Assembly (NCBI GenBank): GCA_002415025.1
Contig: DIBR01000038.1
Coordinates: 34,429-98,428, forward strand
DNA: 64,000 nucleotides
Direction: 5' to 3'
Source: Spongiibacteraceae bacterium UBA5047
Lineage (GTDB): Bacteria > Pseudomonadota > Gammaproteobacteria > Pseudomonadales > Spongiibacteraceae
Under the pieces are notes generated by a model. That model searched no databases and was not told the DNA's origin. It saw only the letters and a program-made list of their open reading frames with translations. The translations under genes were made by a program, and so were the position numbers. Each line of letters begins with the position of its first letter. The stretch's first letter is position 1. Below are positions 43,988-51,204 of this stretch, one piece after another.

Positions 43988-44061
43988 TGATATAGCCACT
44001 CGTCATTGCAGAAGTTATCAAAGAGCGCGAACTCTAAGCCAATCGCCGCCGGGAATGAATT

Positions 44062-44074
44062 GGACAATTTGTCC
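44062..44074. promoter_or_regulatory. palindromic operator-like site between cyoA and the transporter
   Basis: GGACAA-T-TTGTCC is a perfect 6-bp inverted repeat in the 156-base space between divergent cyoA and the MHS-type transporter. It does not match the RegA consensus I know, and no binding protein can be named. Confidence 0.4.
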
Positions 44075-44143
44075 TATGGCCGGTTTGGGGCAATCGGAGT
44101 AGTCTCTCACTAAACCCCAAACCATACGGAAGAGCACTGCTCC

Positions 44144-45457
44144 ATGGCTAGTACTACAAATGCCACTTCTGCCACCGAGTTGCAGACACTCGAGAACCGC
44201 TCGCCAGTGGCTCCCGGCGAAATTGCTATCGGGGTCGTTATCGGCCGCGCCTCGGAACATTTTGACTTTTTTGTGTTCGGTATCGCCTGTGTGCTGGTGT
44301 TTCCCGGCGTGTTTTTCCCCTTTGCCAGCACGCTTGAGGGCATGCTGTACGGCTTCGCCATTTTCTCCATGGCCTTTGTGGCACGGCCTTTCGGCACCGC
44401 GCTGTTTATGACCATTCAGCGAGTGTGGGGGCGCAGCGTCAAACTGACCTCCTCGCTGTTTTTGCTGGGTACGGCCACCGCCGGTATCGCCTTTTTGCCC
44501 AGCTACGAGAGTCTGGGCGGCAGCGCCATTTTCCTGCTCGCCATGTTCCGTGTTCTTCAGGGCGTAGCGCTGGGCGGCTCCTGGGATGGTTTGCCGTCGC
44601 TGCTGGTGTTAAACGCACCGCGAGACAAACGCAGCTGGTACGCGATGATCGGCCAATTGGGCGCCCCTCTGGGTTTTCTGGTAGCCAATCTGCTGTTTCT
44701 CTACTTGATCAAAAGCGTGAGTAGCGAAGATTTTCAGGCCTGGGCCTGGCGCTATCCCTTCTTTGTGGCCTTTGCAATTAACGTTGTGGCGTTGTTTGCA
44801 CGCCTCCGTCTGGTTTTGACCGAGGAGTACACCGCCGCGCTGGAAGAGAGTGAACTGGAGCCTATCAGCACCAGTGAAATGCTGGACAAGCAGGGCCCGA
44901 ATATTTTTCTCGGTGCCTTTGCGGCATTGGCCAGCTACGCGCTGTTTCATATTGTGACGATATTCCCCTTGTCGTGGATACGGCTGGGAGAATCACAACT
45001 GCTTGATGATGTGCTGGTGGTTCAAGTGTTCGGCGCCTGCATCGGGATCATTGCGACCATTGTGTCGGGTGTTATTGCCGACCGCATTGGCAAACGTACC
45101 ACCGTATCGTTAATGGCGGTACTGATTGGCATTTTTGCGCTGTTTACTCCCATGTTGATGGGCGGGTCGGCGCTGATGCAGGATGCTTTTATACTGATAG
45201 GCTTTGCATTGCTTGGCGTATCTTACGGTCAGGCATCGGGAACAGTGACAGCAAATTTTGAACGGCGCTTTCGCTACACCGGTGCCGCCTTGACCTCTGA
45301 TTTGGCCTGGCTGTTCGGGGCGGCGTTTGCGCCGTTGATCGCGCTGGGCCTGTCGGTGCATTTCGGTTTGCTGGCCGTTAGCCTGTATCTGATTTCAGGA
45401 TCGCTTTGCACCTTGCTGGCGCTGCGCATCAATCGGCATTTGGAAGCGAGCGACTGA
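44144..45457 (+). CDS. MFS transporter, metabolite:H+ symporter (MHS) type
   Basis: The 437-residue protein has 12 membrane helices. MHS-type motifs are present: VVIGRASEHFDFFVFGIA in helix 1, FAIFSMAFVARPFGTALF in helices 2-3, RVLQGVALGGSWDG in helix 4, and GVIADRIGKRTTV between helices 8 and 9. These carriers import organic acids or betaines with protons. The substrate is unknown. It is divergent from cyoA and ends just before a REP-like pair. Confidence 0.82.
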   Translation: MASTTNATSATELQTLENRSPVAPGEIAIGVVIGRASEHFDFFVFGIACVLVFPGVFFPFASTLEGMLYGFAIFSMAFVARPFGTALFMTIQRVWGRSVKLTSSLFLLGTATAGIAFLPSYESLGGSAIFLLAMFRVLQGVALGGSWDGLPSLLVLNAPRDKRSWYAMIGQLGAPLGFLVANLLFLYLIKSVSSEDFQAWAWRYPFFVAFAINVVALFARLRLVLTEEYTAALEESELEPISTSEMLDKQGPNIFLGAFAALASYALFHIVTIFPLSWIRLGESQLLDDVLVVQVFGACIGIIATIVSGVIADRIGKRTTVSLMAVLIGIFALFTPMLMGGSALMQDAFILIGFALLGVSYGQASGTVTANFERRFRYTGAALTSDLAWLFGAAFAPLIALGLSVHFGLLAVSLYLISGSLCTLLALRINRHLEASD

Positions 45458-45471
45458 CTGACCTTCAAACT

Positions 45472-45502
45472 GCCTGATACGCTGCGCTTAATCAGGCCTA
45501 CG
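45472..45502 (+). repeat. REP-like element, copy 2 (left arm of inverted pair)
   Basis: The unit carries its own GCCTGAT/ATCAGGC hairpin and is the exact reverse complement of the unit at 45553-45583. It begins 14 bases after the transporter stop and may end its transcript. Confidence 0.85.
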
Positions 45503-45552
45503 CATGCTTGCCCGCAGCGTGGCCACCGTGAGGGAAATTTTCTGTTGCCGCC

Positions 45553-45583
45553 CGTAGGCCTGATTAAGCGCAGCGTATCAGGC
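45553..45583 (-). repeat. REP-like element, copy 3 (right arm of inverted pair)
   Basis: This is a perfect 31-base inverted copy of 45472-45502, with 50 bases between them. It ends 9 bases before the stop of the convergent DUF2894 gene. The pair resembles a BIME and could be a bidirectional transcript end or RNA-stability element. Confidence 0.85.
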
Positions 45584-45592
45584 AATCCCACC

Positions 45593-46267
45593 TCAGCTGG
45601 TTTTCGCAGCACGCGTCGTTTTCTTGCCTTTGGCGCTGCTTTTCTGATCCAGTAACGCCAGTGTTTCCATGTAGGTCACCAGATGTTCCAGATAGGCCGG
45701 TGAGGTGCTTTGTATCTGGCTGAGTATCTGAACGGCCAGCATATGGGGGTTGAGCGGGCCGGGGTTTTCGGGGCGGTTATCCAGCGCAAACTGCACTTTG
45801 CTTCGCTTTGCGTGACGCCCCTGCAGGTGTTTAAGCCGCGTTGCCGCTTTAAGCCCCGACAATTCTTCGGGTTCGACTACGGCTGGGCGAGCCGGTTCGG
45901 CGCCGGGTATCAGTCGGACACGTTGTTCCTGCATTTTTTTGTCCAGCTCACTCAGCGGCGGCTGGTTGTGTTCGCGATGCTGGCTGCGGAATTCTTGCAG
46001 TAGCTCGCTTAGCGCAGTGGTTTTTTCCGGCGGTGGCTCTTGCGTCTTGTTGACGTCTGGCCGGGCCGGCTCAGCCGCAGATATTTGCTCGACGGCGCTT
46101 AGTACCGCCCGCACTTTCTGTTGCAACAACTGCGCGACGACGTCGCGTTCCGTTTCCGCCCGCTGCAGCAATATTCCGGCCAATTGCAGCCGGGCGGCAA
46201 GCGCCTGGGAGTGGGGGAGGCCGCGAAGTCGGTCAAGCCGCTCGTAAAGTTCGACAGTGCCGGACAT
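45593..46267 (-). CDS. DUF2894-family protein
   Basis: The 224-residue soluble protein has a helical N terminus (YERLDRLRGLPHSQALAARLQLAGILLQ), an acidic/Pro linker (about 65-135), and a conserved C-terminal helical part (SPAYLEHLVTYMETLALLDQ). It ends in a basic tail (KGKKTTRAAKTS). DUF2894 is found behind OmpA/DUF802/DUF3348 genes, as here. The role is unknown; a cytoplasmic partner of the membrane complex is inferred. It overlaps the OmpA gene by one base (TAATG). Confidence 0.78.
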   Translation of the reverse strand: MSGTVELYERLDRLRGLPHSQALAARLQLAGILLQRAETERDVVAQLLQQKVRAVLSAVEQISAAEPARPDVNKTQEPPPEKTTALSELLQEFRSQHREHNQPPLSELDKKMQEQRVRLIPGAEPARPAVVEPEELSGLKAATRLKHLQGRHAKRSKVQFALDNRPENPGPLNPHMLAVQILSQIQSTSPAYLEHLVTYMETLALLDQKSSAKGKKTTRAAKTS

Positions 46268-46905
46268 TAACCGGCTCCGGCTTCGGCATTGGTGCGCGGA
46301 ACCGGCGCCATTTCGACGCGGCGATTGCGGGCGCGACCTTCCGAATCATCGTTGGTTGCCACCGGCTGCTGGTCGCCGAAGGCCGCAGCAAACACAAGAT
46401 TCGCCGGCATTCCCGCTTCTATCAGCGTGCGCGTGACGGTAAGTGCGCGCTGCGCGGAGAGTTCCCAGTTGTCCGAGAAATTGAGGTTGCCTTGCTGTAT
46501 GGGCAGGGCATCGGTGAAACCGCTGACCATCAGCATTTGCTGATTTTCATTCAGGTATAACTGGAGCGGGGCGATCAGGCTTTCGAGTAGCGCGCGGCCA
46601 TCGTCCTGGAGTTCGTCGGAGTTCAGTGCGAACAACACACTGCCACTGATACCGATGCGGCCCTGCTCGAAGGTTATGCGGCCTTGGGCGAGTGGCGCCG
46701 CAAGCGCCTGTTCCAGCGCCTGTCGTCGTTGTTGCTCGGCTTCGCGTTTTGCCACTTCCTGTTTTAGTGACTGGGAGAGTTCAAGCTGAAAACCCAGAGC
46801 CCAAACCAGCAGTAGCACAAAAACGCCAACCATGCCGGTCATCAGGTCGCCGAATATGGCCCAGATAGGCGGATCCGGATCCAGACTGTTTTCAATATCC
46901 GACAT
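46267..46905 (-). CDS. MotB/ZorB-like protein: one membrane helix + OmpA peptidoglycan-binding domain
   Basis: The 212-residue protein has one N-terminal helix that carries an Asp at its start (WAIFGDLMTGMVGVFVLLLVW, Asp near residue 20), at the position of the proton-binding Asp of MotB. A coiled linker (LKQEVAKREAEQQRRQALEQAL) and an OmpA-like domain follow (DNWELSAQRALTVTRTLIEAGM; SEGRARNRRVEM). This is the layout of stator B subunits. It lies 2 bases after the DUF802 gene, its likely MotA-like partner. Confidence 0.85.
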   Translation of the reverse strand: MSDIENSLDPDPPIWAIFGDLMTGMVGVFVLLLVWALGFQLELSQSLKQEVAKREAEQQRRQALEQALAAPLAQGRITFEQGRIGISGSVLFALNSDELQDDGRALLESLIAPLQLYLNENQQMLMVSGFTDALPIQQGNLNFSDNWELSAQRALTVTRTLIEAGMPANLVFAAAFGDQQPVATNDDSEGRARNRRVEMAPVPRTNAEAGAG

Positions 46906-46907
46906 GA

Positions 46908-48869
46908 TCAGGCCTGCTGTCCGTTTTTCTGTCCGTCATGTTGACGAAGGTGACCGAGCAGTTCCTGCTGTCCCATCAGGTTGTGATCGATAATTTCGCG
47001 CGCCTGACTCAGATAATATTCCATTTGTTCGTCGCTGCGTTGGCCGGCATTCACGAGTACTGATTCAATCTGCTCAAGACGTGTTATCAGTTGCGCGTTG
47101 GCGTCGCCAAATTGTTGTACAGCGCTGTTAAATACATCGCCCAGGGCCGACAGCTCAGCCGCACTGGCGGTGAAATGGGAAATCTGTTCGCTCAAGCCGC
47201 TGCTTTCGGTGCTGATTTTTTCTTCAAAGTCATGCCCTACAGATTGCAGATGCTCGGCCGAGCCTTCGAGTAATGCCTGAACGGCTTCGCGTTGCAGCCG
47301 GGCATTTTCTTCCAGGCTTGCCGACAGGGCGGTGAGCTGGCCGAGAGTATGTTGGCGTTCTTCAAGCAGGCCGTTGTCGCGTTCGATGTTTTTGGAGATT
47401 TCACCGCGCATTTGTTCTATGACCTCTGCGGCTGCCCGCGGAGCTTCCGATGCAGTTTCGATCAAGCGTGACATGGGTTGCTCAAGCGCTTCGCCGAGCG
47501 CGGCCAGTTGCCGGGAGCTGGTTTCCTGCAATTCGGCCAGGCGCTGGATGGCGGCTTCGCCGCGAGCCTGTTCGTCACTGCGCAGGGCTTGCAGTTGTGT
47601 GCTGGCGGCGGCTATCAGTTCCTGCAGCCGCCCGGCAGCTTCGGTTTGCCAGCTTTGCTCACGTTGTTGCTGGGCTTCCAGAAGCGCTTCACTGCGGCTG
47701 ACCAAAGTTTCAATGTCACGGTGAGTCGCTGCGGCCGCCTCGCGGTTGCGCTCGGCAAGGTCTGCTGAGGCCTGGCTCAATTTCAATTGAGCCGTGTTGA
47801 TCTGGTCGCCGATTTTTACCAGCAGGTGTTCTGCTGCCTGCTCCTGGGTTTGCTGCGCAGTTTGCCAGCTGCGTTGCAGGGTGTCGCTGTTGCGGCCGAG
47901 CTGTTCGTTAATACCGGCGAGCTGCTGTTCTATTGCCGTACTCATATGCTGCTGGGTTTGTTTACTTTCGCTGGCCAGGGTTTCGGTAAAGGTTTTTAGT
48001 ATCGGTTGGGCGCTTTCGGCGGCCAGGCGGCCGCTGTCACGAAAACCTTCGCTCAAGGCGGCTTCAACCGATTGACTAAGCTGGCGGTACTGGCCTGATA
48101 GCGTTTCGTGCAGCCCCTGCTGACTGCTGCTGAGCTGGTCGGCCAGCGCGTGCATACGCTCATCCAGTTGCTTGGCGAACAGCCCGAGTTGCTCGGCCAC
48201 GGCGGGCAGCGCCGCAGATTGGGCCTGTAATACCTCGTAGGTTTGCCGGCGCTGATAACTGAGGGAGTGCTGCTTGAAGGCTCCCGCCATTTCGCTGTCC
48301 AGCTGTCGTGATGCCTGTAAGCGTTGTTTGCGGCTCAGGGTGGAAATCAGGCCCAGCATGGCCGATGCGGTGACGCCGGCAACCGAGGTGGCGAAGGCCA
48401 TGCCCAGCCCTTGAATCGGCGCCGCCAGACCGTCGCGTACCGCTTCTAGTTCGGTGCTGCCCTGCAGTGCGCCGACGGCGCCTTGCAGCGTTTCGACCAT
48501 GCCGATAAACGTACCGAGCAAACCGAGCATGACCAGCAGCCCCACGAGGTAGGGTGTGAGCAGGGGCGCCGGCAAGCCGGTTGATTCGCCGTAAATACGC
48601 TGACGCACGGCAAAACGCAGGGAGGGGTGCAGCTTGCCGAGCCATGCCGACAGGTCGGCGATGGGCTGGTGCGCAGCATTCAGTGCCTGCTCCAGTGAGT
48701 CGGTGGCGCGCTGGTAGCGCAGTAATTCTGCGAAGCCGGCGGTGTAGGCCGCAGCAATCAAAACGGTAACCAGCAATGCCAGAGCGTTGCTGTGTATAAA
48801 ACTGGAACCCATCCACAACACCACAAAGGCGCCCAGGATAAAGGCGATAAAGGAAAAAAGTTTTGTCAT
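46908..48869 (-). CDS. DUF802 protein: MotA/TolQ/ZorA-like membrane part with long coiled-coil tail
   Basis: The 653-residue protein has two N-terminal helices (LFSFIAFILGAFVVLWMG; ALALLVTVLIAAAYTAGF), then a pair that matches MotA/TolQ/ExbB (VGLLVMLGLLGTFIGMVETL and GLGMAFATSVAGVTASAMLG, near residues 125-185). From about 190 to the end it is nearly all Gln/Glu/Ala/Leu-rich coiled coil (over 400 residues). ZorA of the Zorya defence system also has a MotA core and a long cytoplasmic tail. It overlaps the upstream DUF3348 gene by 4 bases. Confidence 0.85.
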   Translation of the reverse strand: MTKLFSFIAFILGAFVVLWMGSSFIHSNALALLVTVLIAAAYTAGFAELLRYQRATDSLEQALNAAHQPIADLSAWLGKLHPSLRFAVRQRIYGESTGLPAPLLTPYLVGLLVMLGLLGTFIGMVETLQGAVGALQGSTELEAVRDGLAAPIQGLGMAFATSVAGVTASAMLGLISTLSRKQRLQASRQLDSEMAGAFKQHSLSYQRRQTYEVLQAQSAALPAVAEQLGLFAKQLDERMHALADQLSSSQQGLHETLSGQYRQLSQSVEAALSEGFRDSGRLAAESAQPILKTFTETLASESKQTQQHMSTAIEQQLAGINEQLGRNSDTLQRSWQTAQQTQEQAAEHLLVKIGDQINTAQLKLSQASADLAERNREAAAATHRDIETLVSRSEALLEAQQQREQSWQTEAAGRLQELIAAASTQLQALRSDEQARGEAAIQRLAELQETSSRQLAALGEALEQPMSRLIETASEAPRAAAEVIEQMRGEISKNIERDNGLLEERQHTLGQLTALSASLEENARLQREAVQALLEGSAEHLQSVGHDFEEKISTESSGLSEQISHFTASAAELSALGDVFNSAVQQFGDANAQLITRLEQIESVLVNAGQRSDEQMEYYLSQAREIIDHNLMGQQELLGHLRQHDGQKNGQQA

Positions 48870-49663
48870 GAAGGTTCCTGTGTTGCTTTGGCTTTATGAC
48901 GGACGTCATCAAGGGTGTCAGGAGTTGCGTCTAACAGGGCGTCAAGCAGAGCGCGAGCGGGCAGGAGCCTGAAGTCCAGCTCTGCCAGCAGCAGCTGTTG
49001 CATGTCCTGATAAAAGGCGTGTAACCAGCCGTCAGGTTTAACCCAATCGGCGGGTTGAGTGTGCTGTGTGGCCTGAGCGCTCTGCAAAAAAGCCTCGCGG
49101 CGTTGGGTAAAGTGTTCCCCCAGCAATTTTGGCAGGGAGGCTAATACCCGGCGGCTGTACTCGCCGAGGGTATCGTCGAGAATGCGGTCGAGCGCAGCGA
49201 GTCTGGTCAGTAGAGGACCTTCATAGCCCAATGAACCGCGCAATGAGCGGCGCAGGCCGGTGATCCGGTGCTCCATTTCGCTTTGTTGCAAAGAGTAAAA
49301 ACGCAGGAAGGGCTTAACACCCTCGGCTGGGTCGCTCAGGGTTTCCGCTGAAGGCGCGGGTAGCGTAAAGGGAGCCGGCCCCGGCTCGAAGGTGTTGGCG
49401 ATCAGGCGCAGTATTATTCCGCGGGTATTCAAAAACTGCCTTTGGGGCTTTTCCAGCGAGACATTGCCCGCAGGGCGAACGCGCTCCAGCGAGCTCAAGC
49501 TACTGGCGAGGGCTATAGAGTCTGCGAGGTCTATTTCGTTGCCCAGCATCTCGGCGAGGTTGACGTTCGCGGGCGCGCGGCTTGCCAGCAAGCCCAGCCT
49601 CGTTAGCTGCTGCAGTAGGGGAGCTTGGCTCCTGGGGTCTGTGGGGGCCGGGGCCTGCGTCAT
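48866..49663 (-). CDS. DUF3348-family protein
   Basis: The 265-residue soluble protein has APLLQQLTRLGLLASRAPANVNLAEMLG at its N terminus, RILDDTLGEYSRRVLASLP in the middle, and WLHAFYQDMQQLLLAELDFRLLPARALLDAL near the end. DUF3348 is typically the first gene of the set with DUF802, OmpA and DUF2894. The function is unknown. ATG at 49663 was chosen because the family similarity begins there. The 181 bases before it hold the operon promoter and no gene. Confidence 0.78.
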   Translation of the reverse strand: MTQAPAPTDPRSQAPLLQQLTRLGLLASRAPANVNLAEMLGNEIDLADSIALASSLSSLERVRPAGNVSLEKPQRQFLNTRGIILRLIANTFEPGPAPFTLPAPSAETLSDPAEGVKPFLRFYSLQQSEMEHRITGLRRSLRGSLGYEGPLLTRLAALDRILDDTLGEYSRRVLASLPKLLGEHFTQRREAFLQSAQATQHTQPADWVKPDGWLHAFYQDMQQLLLAELDFRLLPARALLDALLDATPDTLDDVRHKAKATQEPS

Positions 49664-49844
49664 AGATGTCCGGGTTCTGCGCGATACATGCCAGATTGGC
49701 GAAGGGGCCGGATGTCGGTGATCGCCCTGCCTGCTTGTTTGGACGGTCATTATCGCCATTTTGGCGGTGGCATCAAGCTGGCTGGGCCGCTGCGGGCGGG
49801 GCGGGGCCGGAGTAAAGGAGAATAAGTGCTTGTCGAACAGACGC

Positions 49845-51176
49845 TTAAGGTAATTTATCGAATCCGCGATACAGGGCCAGCTCGCTGCCATCGGCAAAGC
49901 TGATGCTGGATATTTGATAGTCGATTTGCAGCTCGGTATCGGGATTGCCCAGATAGCGCTTGAGCGCGGGCTCGGTAAAGGACGACAGATCCTTGCTCAG
50001 TTCCGCGCGGCCACCGGGCGCCAGCAACCGGGACCCATTGCCCCAGCTCAGCGACTGCTCGCCTAGCAGTTCCCCGTCGTCCTGGCGGGAAATTGTGATA
50101 TCACAGTACAGTGTTTTAATTGCTTTGCTGCCAGCGTTGGTAAAGTTCATGGTAATCCGCAGCTCCGGCCCCCTGAACGGAGTGGCTGGTAGCCGCTTGT
50201 GGCTAAAGCTGATGGCCTCAACGCTGGCATCGATTGCAGCCAGAATGGGTTTGTTTGCCTCCGCCAGATAGTAGGCCTTTTGTTCTGCCTGCCAGTCGAG
50301 GTAGTCAGTGAGATTGCTGAGTTCAACAATTTGCCAGTAGCCGTCCATCTCGCGCATGCTGAAAATCAGCGTAAAACGCTTGTTGCCGAATGCGGGGTGC
50401 TCTACAGGTGCGTGGGCGTAAGCTTGATCGGGAGTGGCTCGCGCGCTCTCGTTTGCCGCGCCCTGCAATGATGCGATCACAGCATCCAGCCGCAGCCTGG
50501 AACCAAGATCGGCGACACGACCCTGCGCAACGGCATGTTCGAGGTCGCCAGCGAGCTTTTTGCTCAACGCGGGTATCATCAGGCCGGCTATGCCCTCGCC
50601 AATCTGGTTGCCCAGTGCTTCCCATAGGTTGTCGGCTGGCCCCACCTTGTCGAGTTCTCTGGCGGTGGTGGCTTCAAGACCGCGAGAGATCAGGTTTTCG
50701 TAATCGACATGCTTGCGAAAAAGGGCCAGATCGCGGTCGTTAACCGCCTGCCTGATTTGCAGCAGCGAATAGGCCGGGCTGCTTGTCCAGAGGTGGTAAG
50801 CGACCAGAGCGGTCAGCAGTGCTGCGCCCAAAGCGATCGAGGCCACAATGACCGCCAGCTTTCGTTTTGGTGGCTGCTGTGGGTTGACGCTGTCAGGGTG
50901 CGCTTTGGTTGCTGCGGGTTTGATTACTTCCGGGTAGTCATGCAACGGCAGGTCAGGAGCCGCAATGATGCATAGCGCTCCTGTTTTTTGTTCAATCGCT
51001 TTCTTGTATTTTGCGGCAGATGCTTCGTCGATCCGGCTTTTGGCGATGATATTGCCTTTTTCCAAGGCAGCTTTTATCTGCTCTTCAGGCTTTTTGAAAA
51101 GTGCCGCCAGTTTTGCCACGGTAGCGTTGTCGTAACGCTGTGCCACAATTTGAACGTTGTAATTATTATCGCTCAT
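49845..51176 (-). CDS. DUF2939-domain membrane-anchored protein
   Basis: The 443-residue protein has a soluble Lys/Ala-rich N-terminal part (VAKLAALFKKPEEQIKAALE), a single helix near residues 105-130 (VIVASIALGAALLTALVAYHLW), and a DUF2939 domain directly after (YSLLQIRQAVNDRDLALFRKHVD). The rest is beta-rich and probably periplasmic. The family has no known function. It follows the LetB-like gene by 28 bases and may be part of that lipid-transport unit. Confidence 0.65.
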   Translation of the reverse strand: MSDNNYNVQIVAQRYDNATVAKLAALFKKPEEQIKAALEKGNIIAKSRIDEASAAKYKKAIEQKTGALCIIAAPDLPLHDYPEVIKPAATKAHPDSVNPQQPPKRKLAVIVASIALGAALLTALVAYHLWTSSPAYSLLQIRQAVNDRDLALFRKHVDYENLISRGLEATTARELDKVGPADNLWEALGNQIGEGIAGLMIPALSKKLAGDLEHAVAQGRVADLGSRLRLDAVIASLQGAANESARATPDQAYAHAPVEHPAFGNKRFTLIFSMREMDGYWQIVELSNLTDYLDWQAEQKAYYLAEANKPILAAIDASVEAISFSHKRLPATPFRGPELRITMNFTNAGSKAIKTLYCDITISRQDDGELLGEQSLSWGNGSRLLAPGGRAELSKDLSSFTEPALKRYLGNPDTELQIDYQISSISFADGSELALYRGFDKLP

Positions 51177-51204
51177 GTATTTTCCGTCACTAATCAGAGG
51201 TGCC

